From assembly GCF_019236175.1 (NCBI RefSeq), contig NZ_JAFAJM010000014.1:62001-126000 (forward strand): a DNA stretch of 64,000 nt, written 5' to 3'. The notes under the pieces are model-generated. The model saw nothing but the letters and a program-made list of their open reading frames with translations. It had not been told where the DNA came from and did not search any database. Shown here piece by piece: positions 51,762 through 60,730 of the stretch (its first letter is position 1; each line of letters begins with the position of its first letter). Made by a program: the position numbers and the translations under genes. Source of the stretch: Chryseobacterium sp. (GTDB lineage: Bacteria; Bacteroidota; Bacteroidia; Flavobacteriales; Weeksellaceae).

Positions 51762-52023
51762 CGAAATCTTTGTCCATTTTATTTTAACTATCTTTTAATA
51801 AGTAGTTTAATTCCCTTTATTTTCATATCTTATATACGTAGGCCCTTTCATATATATTTCAGAATCATTTCCCCCATAAAAGCAGGCTTGGGCCATTCAA
51901 TTCAAAATCCGGACTGTTCCGCATGCCCCTGTTAAAAACGTTAAACTAATGTTTAATTTGTATAAATTTTCAAAGTACCCCTATTTTTTTTAGGGTCAAA
52001 TCATTTTCGTTTCATTTTTTTCG

Positions 52024-52031
52024 TAAATTTG
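52024..52031 (+). promoter_or_regulatory. -7 box of glutamine synthetase III gene
   Basis: TAAATTTG, a perfect match to TAnnTTTG, 21 bp before the ATG at 52053. Confidence 0.55.
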
Positions 52032-52052
52032 CCCCATAAAAATCACCCTAAT

Positions 52053-54248
52053 ATGTCAACCTTAAGATTCAAAGCGCTAGAAACCCTTCCATTTAAGGAC
52101 TTCAGAAAAGATAATTCTGTTGAAGTTCCTGCCAAACTATCAGAACTATTCTGCAAAAATGTTTTCTCAGAAGAAACCATGAGAGAATATTTAACAAAAG
52201 AAGCATTCGGTTCTATTATGGATGCTATTAAAAAAGGAACTAAAATCCAGAGACATATCGCAGATCAGGTAGCAGTTGCGATGAAAGACTGGGCTATGAG
52301 CAAAGGCGTAACCCATTACACTCACTGGTTTCAGCCTTTAACAGGGACTACTGCTGAAAAACATGATTCTTTTTTTACTCCAATTGAAGGTGGCAGAGCC
52401 ATCGAAAGGTTCAGCGGAAATATGCTGATCCAACAGGAGCCTGACGCATCTTCTTTCCCGAACGGAGGAATCAGAAACACTTTTGAAGCAAGAGGATATA
52501 CGGCCTGGGATCCTACTTCACCGGCATTCATTATGGGGACTACATTATGTATTCCATCAATCTTTATTTCTTATACAGGAGAAACCTTAGATTATAAAGC
52601 TCCTCTTTTAAGAGCTTTGAATGCTGTAGATGAAGCTGCAACCAACGTGATGCAGTATTTTGACAAAAATGTAACGAAAGTAACACCAACATTGGGTTGG
52701 GAACAAGAATATTTCCTGGTTGATTCTGCATTATATCAGTCTCGTCCGGATCTTGTATTAACGGGTAAGACTTTATTAGGCCATTCTCCGGCTAAAGGAC
52801 AACAGCTGGACGACCATTATTTCGGATCTATTCCTACAAGAGTAATGAACTTTATGAAGGAACTGGAAATCGAGTGTATGAAACTGGGTATCCCTGCAAC
52901 GACAAGACACAATGAGGTAGCTCCCAACCAGTTTGAACTGGCTCCGATGTTTGAAGAGGTAAACGTTGCTGTAGACCACAATTCTTTATTGATGGACATC
53001 ATGGCAAGAGTAGCGCACAAACATCATTTCCACATTCTATTCCATGAAAAACCTTTCGCAGGAGTAAACGGAAGTGGTAAGCACAACAACTGGTCTCTGG
53101 CAACTGACACAGGGGAAAACTTATTAAGTCCGGGGAAAAATCCTAAGAAAAATCTTCAGTTTTTAACATTCTTCGTGAATACAATTAAAGCTGTTCACGA
53201 ATATGCTGACCTTTTAAGAGCAAGTATCGCTTCTGCAAGCAATGACCACAGACTTGGTGCTAACGAAGCTCCGCCGGCAATTATTTCGGTATTCATCGGA
53301 AGCCAGTTGTTCAGTGTTTTAGAAGAACTTGAAAAGGTAACAAACGGTAAATTATCTCCTGAAGAAAAAACGGAATTAAAACTAAATGTTGTCGGAAAAA
53401 TTCCTGAAATTCTTTTAGATAATACAGACAGAAACAGGACATCTCCATTTGCATTTACAGGAAATAAATTTGAAATCAGAGCGGTAGGTTCTTCTGCCAA
53501 CTGCGCGGAATCCATGACAGTAATGAATACTATTGCTGCAAAACAGCTGAATGATTTCAAAAAAGAAGTAGACAGTCTTATCGAAGGAGGACTGAAAAAA
53601 GACGAAGCCATCTTTAATGTTCTAAGAGAATATATCAAACAGTCCAAGAGCATTATGTTCGAAGGTGACGGCTACTCTGATGACTGGGCAAAAGAAGCCA
53701 AGAAAAGAGGATTAAACAACTTAAAAACAACTCCGGAAGCCTTAAAACAGGAAATGGACAAAAAATTCTTAGATCTGTATGAAGAGATGGGAATTTTCAA
53801 CCACAGAGAAGTTGAAGCCAGAAACGAAATCAAACTGGAGAAGTATTCTACCGTGATTGATATTGAAGCAAGAGTACTAAGTGATATCGCAAGAAATCAC
53901 ATTATTCCTTCCGCTTTAAATTATCAGAACAGATTGATTGAAAACGTTAAAGGTCTTAAGGACATTTTCGGGGATAAAGAATTCAAGCCACTGGCAAAAG
54001 AGCAAATGAGCCTGATTACAAACATTTCTGAAAATGTTTCAAAGATCAAATTAGGCGTTGAAGATCTGATTAAAGCCAGAGAAGCAGCAAAAAGCTTAGC
54101 CAATAGCCAAAAGCAGGCAGAAGAATACTGCAACAAAGTAAAACCACTGTTTGACCCGATCAGAGAAGCTTCCGATGCGCTGGAAATGATGGTGGATGAT
54201 GAGCTTTGGCCAATGACAAAATACAGAGAAATGTTGTTTACAAAATAA
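52053..54248 (+). CDS. glnN: Glutamine synthetase type III
   Basis: The 731-aa protein has the length and motifs of GSIII: a distinctive NEVAPNQFELAPMFEEVNVAVDHN signature, KPFAGVNGSGKHNNWSL in the ATP/glutamate site and a long C-terminal helical extension. It makes glutamine from glutamate, ammonia and ATP, the main ammonium assimilation step in Bacteroidota. The start ATG at 52053 is 24 bp downstream of an alternative in-frame start within the promoter. A short palindrome upstream may mediate nitrogen control. A terminator follows. Confidence 0.94.
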   Translation: MSTLRFKALETLPFKDFRKDNSVEVPAKLSELFCKNVFSEETMREYLTKEAFGSIMDAIKKGTKIQRHIADQVAVAMKDWAMSKGVTHYTHWFQPLTGTTAEKHDSFFTPIEGGRAIERFSGNMLIQQEPDASSFPNGGIRNTFEARGYTAWDPTSPAFIMGTTLCIPSIFISYTGETLDYKAPLLRALNAVDEAATNVMQYFDKNVTKVTPTLGWEQEYFLVDSALYQSRPDLVLTGKTLLGHSPAKGQQLDDHYFGSIPTRVMNFMKELEIECMKLGIPATTRHNEVAPNQFELAPMFEEVNVAVDHNSLLMDIMARVAHKHHFHILFHEKPFAGVNGSGKHNNWSLATDTGENLLSPGKNPKKNLQFLTFFVNTIKAVHEYADLLRASIASASNDHRLGANEAPPAIISVFIGSQLFSVLEELEKVTNGKLSPEEKTELKLNVVGKIPEILLDNTDRNRTSPFAFTGNKFEIRAVGSSANCAESMTVMNTIAAKQLNDFKKEVDSLIEGGLKKDEAIFNVLREYIKQSKSIMFEGDGYSDDWAKEAKKRGLNNLKTTPEALKQEMDKKFLDLYEEMGIFNHREVEARNEIKLEKYSTVIDIEARVLSDIARNHIIPSALNYQNRLIENVKGLKDIFGDKEFKPLAKEQMSLITNISENVSKIKLGVEDLIKAREAAKSLANSQKQAEEYCNKVKPLFDPIREASDALEMMVDDELWPMTKYREMLFTK

Positions 54249-54273
54249 CACCTGTAAAGTTCCATATTAGTTT

Positions 54274-54303
54274 AAATTCCTCGGTTTTCCGGGGAATTTT
54301 TTT
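54274..54303 (+). terminator. Terminator of glutamine synthetase gene
   Basis: Arms AAATTCCTCGG and CCGGGGAATTT (one T-G wobble) with a TTTT loop, then a T run. Confidence 0.85.
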
Positions 54304-54442
54304 GTTTTATTAACAACCTTCAAAAGTGGAGTTGTAAATTTCAAACTACGATTTATAGAAGAAAATCGATTAAGTTTGTTAAAGAATCTTAATAAAAAAA
54401 ACCGCAGACTTGCCAAAAATGGGGAGTTGCGGTTTATTTTTC

Positions 54443-54469
54443 TTTAACATATGTAAACAATATGTTAAA
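54443..54469. promoter_or_regulatory. 10-bp perfect inverted repeat upstream of C40 gene
   Basis: TTTAACATAT, 7-nt spacer, ATATGTTAAA; a third half-site TGTGTTAAAA follows immediately. Its position about 60 bp upstream of the -7 box suits an operator. Confidence 0.45.
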
Positions 54470-54527
54470 ATGTGTTAAAATAAGATCCTGACAATTATCA
54501 TATCAGGGGTCTTTTAATCGGAATCTC

Positions 54528-54535
54528 TACTTTTG
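54528..54535 (+). promoter_or_regulatory. -7 box of C40 peptidase gene
   Basis: TACTTTTG, a perfect TAnnTTTG, 50 bp before the ATG at 54586. Confidence 0.55.
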
Positions 54536-54585
54536 TAATGCTTTTGAAAATAAATATTCCTTTTAACACGGTTAATCAAATATAT

Positions 54586-55296
54586 ATGAAGAAAAGAGTT
54601 TTGTTTTATTTAGTTGCTTTAGTTACTACAGTTTCTATGCAATCGTGTGCTACCAATTATGTGGTTTCAAAACCAGCAACTTACGCTAAAGAATACAAAA
54701 CAGATGCCAAACTAGCTTCTATAGATACTAAAAAAATGGAGCAGGATAAGCAAAAGCTTATCAATTCTTTTCTTGATGAAAAGGCAGCATCTATAGCAAA
54801 TGCTAAAAAATCTATTAAGAATTCTGAGATTGCTAAAGCAATCAAACACAATAAAACTATTGACGGTATCCTTACAGAAGCTGAAACATACCTTGGAACG
54901 CCTTACAGATACGGAGGAACTACAAGAAACGGTATTGATTGTTCAGCTTTCGTTCTTTCTGTATTCGGAGCAGCAGCAGGCCTTAGCTTACCTAGAGTAG
55001 CAGCCTCTCAGTCTCAGGAGGGAGAAAGAGTAGAAAAAGGAGATTTACAAAAAGGAGATCTTATTTTCTTTTCACATGGAAGAAGAATTTCTCACGTAGG
55101 TATTGTAGAAAGTGTTTCTGAAGAAGGTGAAATTAAATTCATCCATGCAGCAACATCAAAGGGAGTAATGATCTCTTCACTTAACGACTCTTATTGGGGA
55201 CCTAAGTTCAGATTTGCAAAAAGAGTGATCAATGAAGAAGGAGAATCATACAATAACTTAGCAGCAGTTACTCCAGCTACACCAGCAAATTTTTAA
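54586..55296 (+). CDS. NlpC/P60 (C40) family lipoprotein, peptidoglycan hydrolase
   Basis: The 236-aa protein starts MKKRVLFYLVALVTTVSMQSC with a lipidation Cys21; an upstream in-frame start lies just after the -7 box and is rejected. A helical linker precedes the C40 domain (about 95-215), with the catalytic Cys119 in NGIDCSAF, His170 in RRISHVGIV and a third polar His187 in FIHAAT. C40 enzymes cleave gamma-D-Glu-diaminopimelate bonds in cell-wall peptides. It is envelope-anchored, monocistronic and ends with a terminator. Confidence 0.92.
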   Translation: MKKRVLFYLVALVTTVSMQSCATNYVVSKPATYAKEYKTDAKLASIDTKKMEQDKQKLINSFLDEKAASIANAKKSIKNSEIAKAIKHNKTIDGILTEAETYLGTPYRYGGTTRNGIDCSAFVLSVFGAAAGLSLPRVAASQSQEGERVEKGDLQKGDLIFFSHGRRISHVGIVESVSEEGEIKFIHAATSKGVMISSLNDSYWGPKFRFAKRVINEEGESYNNLAAVTPATPANF

Positions 55297-55323
55297 TTTT
55301 TTAAATAATTGATTTAAATAATG

Positions 55324-55351
55324 AAGCCATCAAAATTTTGATGGCTTTTTT
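55324..55351 (+). terminator. Terminator of C40 peptidase gene
   Basis: Perfect 24-bp palindrome AAGCCATCAAAA plus complement, followed by T. Confidence 0.9.
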
Positions 55352-55426
55352 ATTGCTTATCCGTCTTTTAAAAAGAAATAGATCTCAACAGGAAAGGAAG
55401 GTGTATTGATCAGTATATTTTAAAAT

Positions 55427-56005
55427 TTAATCCTTATCAATTACAATGTCCAGCTTATACAGCAGACCATAGACTTCAGACAATGAAAATTTAGCCTTTT
55501 TAAGCTTATTTAAAGCCGGATCTATAGAATAACCGAATGAAGTCCTCAGATCGGCCTTTTCAAGGATTGTATTATCAAAGACTGCACCTGAAAGATCACA
55601 ACCGCTCAGTATGGCATAAGAAAGATCACATTCTGTAAAATCAACTTCAATCAGTCTTGAATTCTTAAAGACTGTTTTTTTTACGGAGGTTTGGTAGAAT
55701 ACCGAATTATTCAATAAGCAGCCATCAAATGTAAAGGAAAGGCCAAACGCATTACAAGTGTTAAACTGCAGCCCGAACATTTTACATTCTTTAAAAACGG
55801 CATCGTGAAAAGAGGTTTTCACAAGCTTAGCCATGCTTAAGTTACATCCTGTAAATTCACAATTTTCAAAACTGAAGCCGGATATATCTGTATATTCAAA
55901 ATTACAGTTTATGAATCGGCAGTTCTCATATTCCCCTTTATTGAATGGAAGTCGGGAAAAATCGGTGTTTTCAAAATTTTGATCTGCAATATAAGCTTCT
56001 TTCAT
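55427..56005 (-). CDS. Pentapeptide-repeat protein
   Basis: The 192-aa protein starts MKEAYIADQNFENTDFSRL. Repeats of the A(D/N)LXX form run from residue about 10 to 165: ENCRFINCNFEYTDISGFSFENCEFTGCNLSMAKL, and later CDLSYAILSGCDLSGAVFDNTILEKADL. The right-handed quadrilateral helix of such proteins mimics DNA; QnrA-type members protect gyrase from quinolones, with a similar length of about 200-220 residues. Several Cys and Phe at the i position are as in the Qnr/McbG group, but without comparison a Qnr assignment is uncertain. It is a single gene downstream of the rod operon. Confidence 0.8.
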   Translation of the reverse strand: MKEAYIADQNFENTDFSRLPFNKGEYENCRFINCNFEYTDISGFSFENCEFTGCNLSMAKLVKTSFHDAVFKECKMFGLQFNTCNAFGLSFTFDGCLLNNSVFYQTSVKKTVFKNSRLIEVDFTECDLSYAILSGCDLSGAVFDNTILEKADLRTSFGYSIDPALNKLKKAKFSLSEVYGLLYKLDIVIDKD

Positions 56006-56080
56006 AGCATACAATTTTGGATGGAAATACTATTACTTCCACAGTGTATATAAAAACAAAATGGTTGTTCCGTATGAAAA

Positions 56081-57310
56081 TTATACCAGACTGTTCTTAT
56101 CAGAATAATTAAGTTTAAAGAAAATAAATGTCATCATAGAAAAGGCCAGCAAAGAACTTCCTCCATAACTAAAATACGGAAGAGGAATCCCTACGGTCGG
56201 GAAAAGCCCCATAACCATCCCTAAATTGATCGAAAAGTGCATCAGCAGAATGGAAGCAAAACAATATCCGAATACCCGATTAAAAGTAGATTTCTGTTTC
56301 TCAGCCAGGTAATAGATACGTCCGATAAACACCAGATAACACAAAACGAGCAGAGCACTTCCTACAAACCCCCATTCTTCCCCTACTGCGCAGAAAATAT
56401 AATCGGTCTGCTGTTCCGGAACAAATTTACCCTGAGTGACAGACCCTTCACGGTAACCTTTTCCTAAAAGGCCTCCTGATCCGATAGCTGTTTTGGAATA
56501 TAATAAATTATAACCTGATGTATCTCTAAATGCTTTTTCTCCTTTATAAAGAACCTCGATTCTTTCTCTCTGGTGTTTTGGCAATTTTTCTAAAATAAAA
56601 GGGGAACCGAAAGCCAGCCCGCATAATAAGAGAATGGACCCAGTAATTCCGGAAATAGAAATTACATCCCAGGACATCCTGTGATAATTCATTGCAATCA
56701 GGACACCGGCAATCAATACTACCGCTGCCGCAACATATACCGGAGGTATTGCCAGTGAAACAAGAAAAACTGCTGCAAAAATAAATCCTACCCCAAACAA
56801 TAATCCGCTTAATCCTTCCCGATAAAGAGCGATAAAGAATGCTATAAATACGAGCATGGATCCAACATCCGGAATAGCAAGAACTACTGCTGCCGGAATA
56901 CCCACAATAGCCAATGCCATCAATAATGATTTTCTGTTAGCAAGGTTAAAATCCGGACCCGAAACATAATTGGCAAGCATCAGAGCGGTTCCGATCTTCG
57001 CAAATTCTACGGGCTGCATGGTAAAACTACCGAACTTGTACCAGTTCTTCTGTCCGAGAATTTCTTTACCAAAAGGGAAAAGGCCGATCAGCAGCAATAC
57101 GCCGCCAATGTAGATGATTCCTGCCATATTCTCAAAGAATTTACTTCGGCTAAAGAATATAATAATCCCCACAAATAAAGAAATTCCGAAAAAAACCAAT
57201 TGTTTTTCACCCAGCTTCTGATCCACACTGTAAATATTTGCAATCGCAAAAACGCAAAGCAGGACGTACAGTCCAAGACCAAGTTTATCTATTCCTTCTG
57301 TCCATTTCAT
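56081..57310 (-). CDS. rodA: Rod shape-determining SEDS glycosyltransferase RodA
   Basis: The 409-aa protein has about ten membrane helices and the SEDS motifs QPVEFAKIGTALMLANY and a C-terminal GMVMGLFPTVGIPLPYFSYGGSSLL, with VGEEWGFVGSALL before it. RodA polymerises glycan strands from lipid II during cell elongation, working with the PBP2 encoded upstream. The two genes overlap by 4 bp. It is the last gene of the mre-rod operon. Confidence 0.95.
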   Translation of the reverse strand: MKWTEGIDKLGLGLYVLLCVFAIANIYSVDQKLGEKQLVFFGISLFVGIIIFFSRSKFFENMAGIIYIGGVLLLIGLFPFGKEILGQKNWYKFGSFTMQPVEFAKIGTALMLANYVSGPDFNLANRKSLLMALAIVGIPAAVVLAIPDVGSMLVFIAFFIALYREGLSGLLFGVGFIFAAVFLVSLAIPPVYVAAAVVLIAGVLIAMNYHRMSWDVISISGITGSILLLCGLAFGSPFILEKLPKHQRERIEVLYKGEKAFRDTSGYNLLYSKTAIGSGGLLGKGYREGSVTQGKFVPEQQTDYIFCAVGEEWGFVGSALLVLCYLVFIGRIYYLAEKQKSTFNRVFGYCFASILLMHFSINLGMVMGLFPTVGIPLPYFSYGGSSLLAFSMMTFIFFKLNYSDKNSLV

Positions 57311-59352
57311 TGCTTTACAGGTTTTTTAGGAGTGTTATTATTTTGAGTTCCTTCTTCTGTTTTCTTCTGAAGGCCGGCTTTTTGCTGTTTAACACGATCC
57401 AGACTATCTTTTATTCTTTTCCGTTTAATTGAGTCAGGTCTAGGATCAACATATAAACCTTTACGTTTTAAATCTGCAACCCATTGTCTTTTATATTCCG
57501 GCATAAAACTCGAGGTGATCATTTTTTTATACAAATTTTCCCTCTTCAAATCACCGGTAATATATTTTTCTGCAATCACCGTACAAGCCGGGCCCGCCCA
57601 AGTAGCTCCAAATCCGGCATGTTCCATTACAGCAACCACAACAATTTTCGGTTTATCAGCAGGAGCAATCAGTACAAAAATAGAATTATCCTTTCCCTGC
57701 GGAACCTGCGCAGTACCTGTTTTGGCTAATTGTGTAAAATCATTGGATTTTAATCCTCTTGCCGTTCCTCTCAAAACCACAGCTTCCATACCTTTTAAAA
57801 CAGGTTCAAAATGTTTAGGATCAACTAAGGTCTGATGTTTAACCTTAAACCTTGGGTCAGGATTTGGTTTCCCGTCAATAGCTTTTACGATATGAGGCGT
57901 ATAATACCATCCTCTGTTAGCGATAGCACTCACATAATTGGCGAGCTGAATAGGAGTTACCAAAACATCACCCTGCCCCATTCCGTTATAAATGGCACCG
58001 GTTGACATTTCATCCCAGTTTTTAAAGTCCGTTCGCTTGGAACCGCTTGCTTTCATGATGGCTTTAAATCGTCTTTCATAAAAATCTCCGGAAGGTATCC
58101 TGCCTTTTGCACCCACGGCGAAATCATTATTTAAAAACTCTCCGACTCCAAAGCTGCTCATGATTTTTTTCCATTCGTCAACTCCTTTTGAGGGATTTCC
58201 CGGATATTTTTTGATGATGGCAATAAATGCATAGGTAAAAAAACAGTTACTGGACACCTGAATGGAAGGAATCAGGGGCTCAGCTCCACCATGTCCTTTA
58301 ATCCTTTTACCTTTATAGAAAAATCCGCCTCCACACGGAAAAATAGTTTTTTCATCCATTACTCCCATTTGCATGGCAGCCAGGGCAGTCAGTAACTTAA
58401 ACGTTGAACCCGGAGGATATCCTGCCTGTAAGGAACGGTCAAAAGTAGGTTTATTTTCATAAAGCGTATCTTTTGACAGAGCATATAAATTTTTAGACTT
58501 ATAGGGTCCGGTGAAAAGATTAGGATCAATATCCGGCCCGGTGGCTGCTACAAGTACTTCTCCGTTATTAGGGTCTATTGCTACAATTGCACCGTGTTTG
58601 TTGACCATCATTTCTTCAGCTGTTCTCTGAAGATCATAATCAATAGTCAACGTAATATCTTTACCCGTAATCACATCCTTATCCAAAGATCCGTTTTTAT
58701 AAGAACCAATATTTCGAAGCCTGATGTCTTTTTGGATATATTTCATTCCTTTTACTCCCCGAAGGACTTTCTCGTAGGATTTTTCAACCCCTGTTTTTCC
58801 GATAAAATCTCCCGGTAAATAGTAAATAGAATCTTTTTTAATCTCTCTTTCATTCACTTCACTGGTATATCCCAAAAGGTTACCTGAAGTAGAAACTTCA
58901 TACTGGCGCTGAGGTCTCTGCACAATATTAAAAGCCGGATATTTAAAAATAATTTCCTGGACTCTCGCAATATCTTCCCTGCTGAGGTCTTTCAGAAAAG
59001 TCATCGGGGTCAGCTTAGAATAATATTTTTCTTTTTTAATAATATTGATTTTGTTGATAAAATCAGACTTACTGATCTTCATGAGACTACAGAAGCCTAA
59101 TGTATCAAAATCAGGTTTCATTAACGCCTGAGTAAATGAAATTTCATAGGCAGGCTGGTTACCCACCATAATTTTTCCGTTCCTGTCAAAAATAACCCCG
59201 CGCTGAGGAATTACGTATTCGATTTTAATGGATGTATTGGCTGCATTTAAAGCATAACGGTCCGTAAACAACTGTAAATAAGAAAGCCTCGCTACAAAAA
59301 TAAGAGCGATAGCAACAAGGACGGAAAAGATTTTTAAATAACGTGTGTTCAA
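57307..59352 (-). CDS. mrdA: Penicillin-binding protein 2, elongation transpeptidase
   Basis: The 681-aa protein has an N-terminal membrane helix (about 8-26), a dimerisation domain and a transpeptidase domain with the active-site Ser316 in PPGSTFKLLTALAAMQ, SSNCFF and a KTGTA motif (AKTGTAQVPQG). A basic, Lys/Pro-rich C-tail of about 60 residues follows. PBP2 crosslinks the wall in the elongasome with RodA. It overlaps both the mreD gene (4 bp) and rodA (4 bp), so translation is coupled. Confidence 0.95.
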   Translation of the reverse strand: MNTRYLKIFSVLVAIALIFVARLSYLQLFTDRYALNAANTSIKIEYVIPQRGVIFDRNGKIMVGNQPAYEISFTQALMKPDFDTLGFCSLMKISKSDFINKINIIKKEKYYSKLTPMTFLKDLSREDIARVQEIIFKYPAFNIVQRPQRQYEVSTSGNLLGYTSEVNEREIKKDSIYYLPGDFIGKTGVEKSYEKVLRGVKGMKYIQKDIRLRNIGSYKNGSLDKDVITGKDITLTIDYDLQRTAEEMMVNKHGAIVAIDPNNGEVLVAATGPDIDPNLFTGPYKSKNLYALSKDTLYENKPTFDRSLQAGYPPGSTFKLLTALAAMQMGVMDEKTIFPCGGGFFYKGKRIKGHGGAEPLIPSIQVSSNCFFTYAFIAIIKKYPGNPSKGVDEWKKIMSSFGVGEFLNNDFAVGAKGRIPSGDFYERRFKAIMKASGSKRTDFKNWDEMSTGAIYNGMGQGDVLVTPIQLANYVSAIANRGWYYTPHIVKAIDGKPNPDPRFKVKHQTLVDPKHFEPVLKGMEAVVLRGTARGLKSNDFTQLAKTGTAQVPQGKDNSIFVLIAPADKPKIVVVAVMEHAGFGATWAGPACTVIAEKYITGDLKRENLYKKMITSSFMPEYKRQWVADLKRKGLYVDPRPDSIKRKRIKDSLDRVKQQKAGLQKKTEEGTQNNNTPKKPVKQ

Positions 59353-59855
59353 ACTTTTTGTTTGATTTTAAATATTAATGCGTAAACAACTATAAATATA
59401 AATGAAATTACACTGGTCACCAACACATTAAATAAAATTTCAAAAAATCTGCTGAACTTAAAGAACTCAATATACTGTACTAAAAGCTGATGCAGAAAAA
59501 TACTTGAAAATAAAAACAGCAAAAACTGCGCCCATTGCAGGGACTGAAAAGAGAAAAAGTCTGTAGACGTATCTGTAGATGTTCTGAAGATCAATGTTCT
59601 GAAATAGGCAATCAACGTGGTAGCAAAAGCATTGATTCCCCATGAATAAAGAAAACCGTCAATTGATAGGCCTATTAAAAAACTTAATGCCAGAAACTGA
59701 AATTTATTTCTGAAGAAAGGATAAAACATAACGAATACCGGGTATAATACCGGTGTATACTTCCCGAAAATCGTAATCCTGTTCAATACAAAAATCTGTA
59801 ATGCAACAAGAAAAATCATGATCAATATGTCGGTAAATAAAGTCCTGCTAATCAT
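59349..59855 (-). CDS. mreD: Rod shape-determining membrane protein MreD
   Basis: The 168-aa protein has four to five hydrophobic segments (MIFLVALQIFVLNRITI, FVMFYPFFRNKFQFLALSF, FLLFLFSSIFLHQLLVQY, VLVTSVISFIFIVVYALIFKI) and little else, typical of MreD. Sequence is weakly conserved, but the position between mreC and mrdA and the overlaps (8 bp with mreC, 4 bp with mrdA) settle the call. It joins MreC and MreB to the wall synthesis machine. Confidence 0.9.
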   Translation of the reverse strand: MISRTLFTDILIMIFLVALQIFVLNRITIFGKYTPVLYPVFVMFYPFFRNKFQFLALSFLIGLSIDGFLYSWGINAFATTLIAYFRTLIFRTSTDTSTDFFSFQSLQWAQFLLFLFSSIFLHQLLVQYIEFFKFSRFFEILFNVLVTSVISFIFIVVYALIFKIKQKV

Positions 59856-60702
59856 TTTCTTTTTTTATTACAGCCTGCATAGTATCCTGAATCTTTTGCA
59901 CCTCGGCTTTTTTAAGATTCTTTACTACGTATACTTTACTTAAAGCACCCATTTTTTCACTCAGCTCTACGGAAATATCCCAGAAACCGGTTTTATTATC
60001 TACGGAATATCCCGCAATCGTTCCAATCATGACCCCTTTAGGAAAGATGGCAGACTTACCGTCTGTCACTACGCTATCTCCTACTTTTAAGGCAACATAT
60101 TTAGGAATATCGGCAAGATGCATTACCCTTGAATTATCTCCGTTCCAGGTAAGGGTACCAAAGTATCCGGAATTTTTAAGGGCTGCATTAATTCTGATTC
60201 TGTTGACACTTAATACGGACTGAACCAGGGCATAGCTATCTGTAGAATTGATAACAATTCCGGCAATACCTCTTGGAGCCATTACTCCCATTTGAGGAAA
60301 CACCCCGTCTCTTCGGCCACGGTTGATCGTAAAGTAATTATTTCGTCTGTTGATACTGTTAAAAACAATCTCTCCGTCAACGAAAGTATAAATCTGCCCG
60401 CCCCCTATGGTATCATGAACTCTTTTGAAAACCGGATTTTTAGCGCCTTCTTTTCCATAAAGCTCAGTCATAAGAGCTTTATTCTGAGCTACAAGATCCT
60501 CATTGATCTGTTTAAGCTTCAGATAAGAAACTCCTTCGTCAATATATCCGGAAATCCAGGAATTCAGCGCAGCTGTTTGTCCCGCAATCCAGGATCTCTG
60601 CATGGCGTTTCTGGAGAATATCAGAACCAGAGCAATAATTTGCAGAAATATAAAGAAGACAAAAAGAGTGTTCTTCGAAAATAATCTCAGCAAAAATCCC
60701 AT
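59848..60702 (-). CDS. mreC: Rod shape-determining protein MreC
   Basis: The 284-aa protein has an N-terminal membrane helix (TLFVFFIFLQIIALVLIF), a coiled coil (KLKQINEDLVAQNKALMTELYG) and a beta domain with NYFTINRGRRDGVFPQMGVM, AGIVINSTDSYALVQSVL and VGDSVVTDGKSAIFPKGVMIG, the conserved MreC repeats. It acts in the periplasm, holding the elongasome. The mreB gene is 28 bp upstream. Confidence 0.94.
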   Translation of the reverse strand: MGFLLRLFSKNTLFVFFIFLQIIALVLIFSRNAMQRSWIAGQTAALNSWISGYIDEGVSYLKLKQINEDLVAQNKALMTELYGKEGAKNPVFKRVHDTIGGGQIYTFVDGEIVFNSINRRNNYFTINRGRRDGVFPQMGVMAPRGIAGIVINSTDSYALVQSVLSVNRIRINAALKNSGYFGTLTWNGDNSRVMHLADIPKYVALKVGDSVVTDGKSAIFPKGVMIGTIAGYSVDNKTGFWDISVELSEKMGALSKVYVVKNLKKAEVQKIQDTMQAVIKKEND

Positions 60703-60730
60703 TCAGATATAGTGTCGTAAAAAGTTAAAA

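Larger units (their letters stand above)
51739..52052. other. 314-bp divergent gap
   Basis: It carries two promoters in opposite directions (51754-51761 minus, 52024-52031 plus). A small inverted repeat CCCTA-seven T-TAGGG at 51979-51995 lies just upstream of the glutamine synthetase -7 box and may be an operator. No ORF is seen. Confidence 0.5.
54249..54585. other. 337-bp gap: terminators, inverted repeats and promoter
   Basis: Besides the glutamine synthetase terminator, it has a hairpin with arms AAACCGCA/TGCGGTTT (54399-54435), a 10-bp inverted repeat at 54443-54469 and a -7 box TACTTTTG at 54528-54535 for the C40 gene. No ORF is seen. Confidence 0.5.

Noticed and set aside
54399..54435. 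Hairpin AAACCGCA/TGCGGTTT as a second glutamine synthetase terminator
   Set aside because: It stands 95 bp after a complete terminator and its inner part is poorly paired; its role is unclear, so it is mentioned only in the gap entry.
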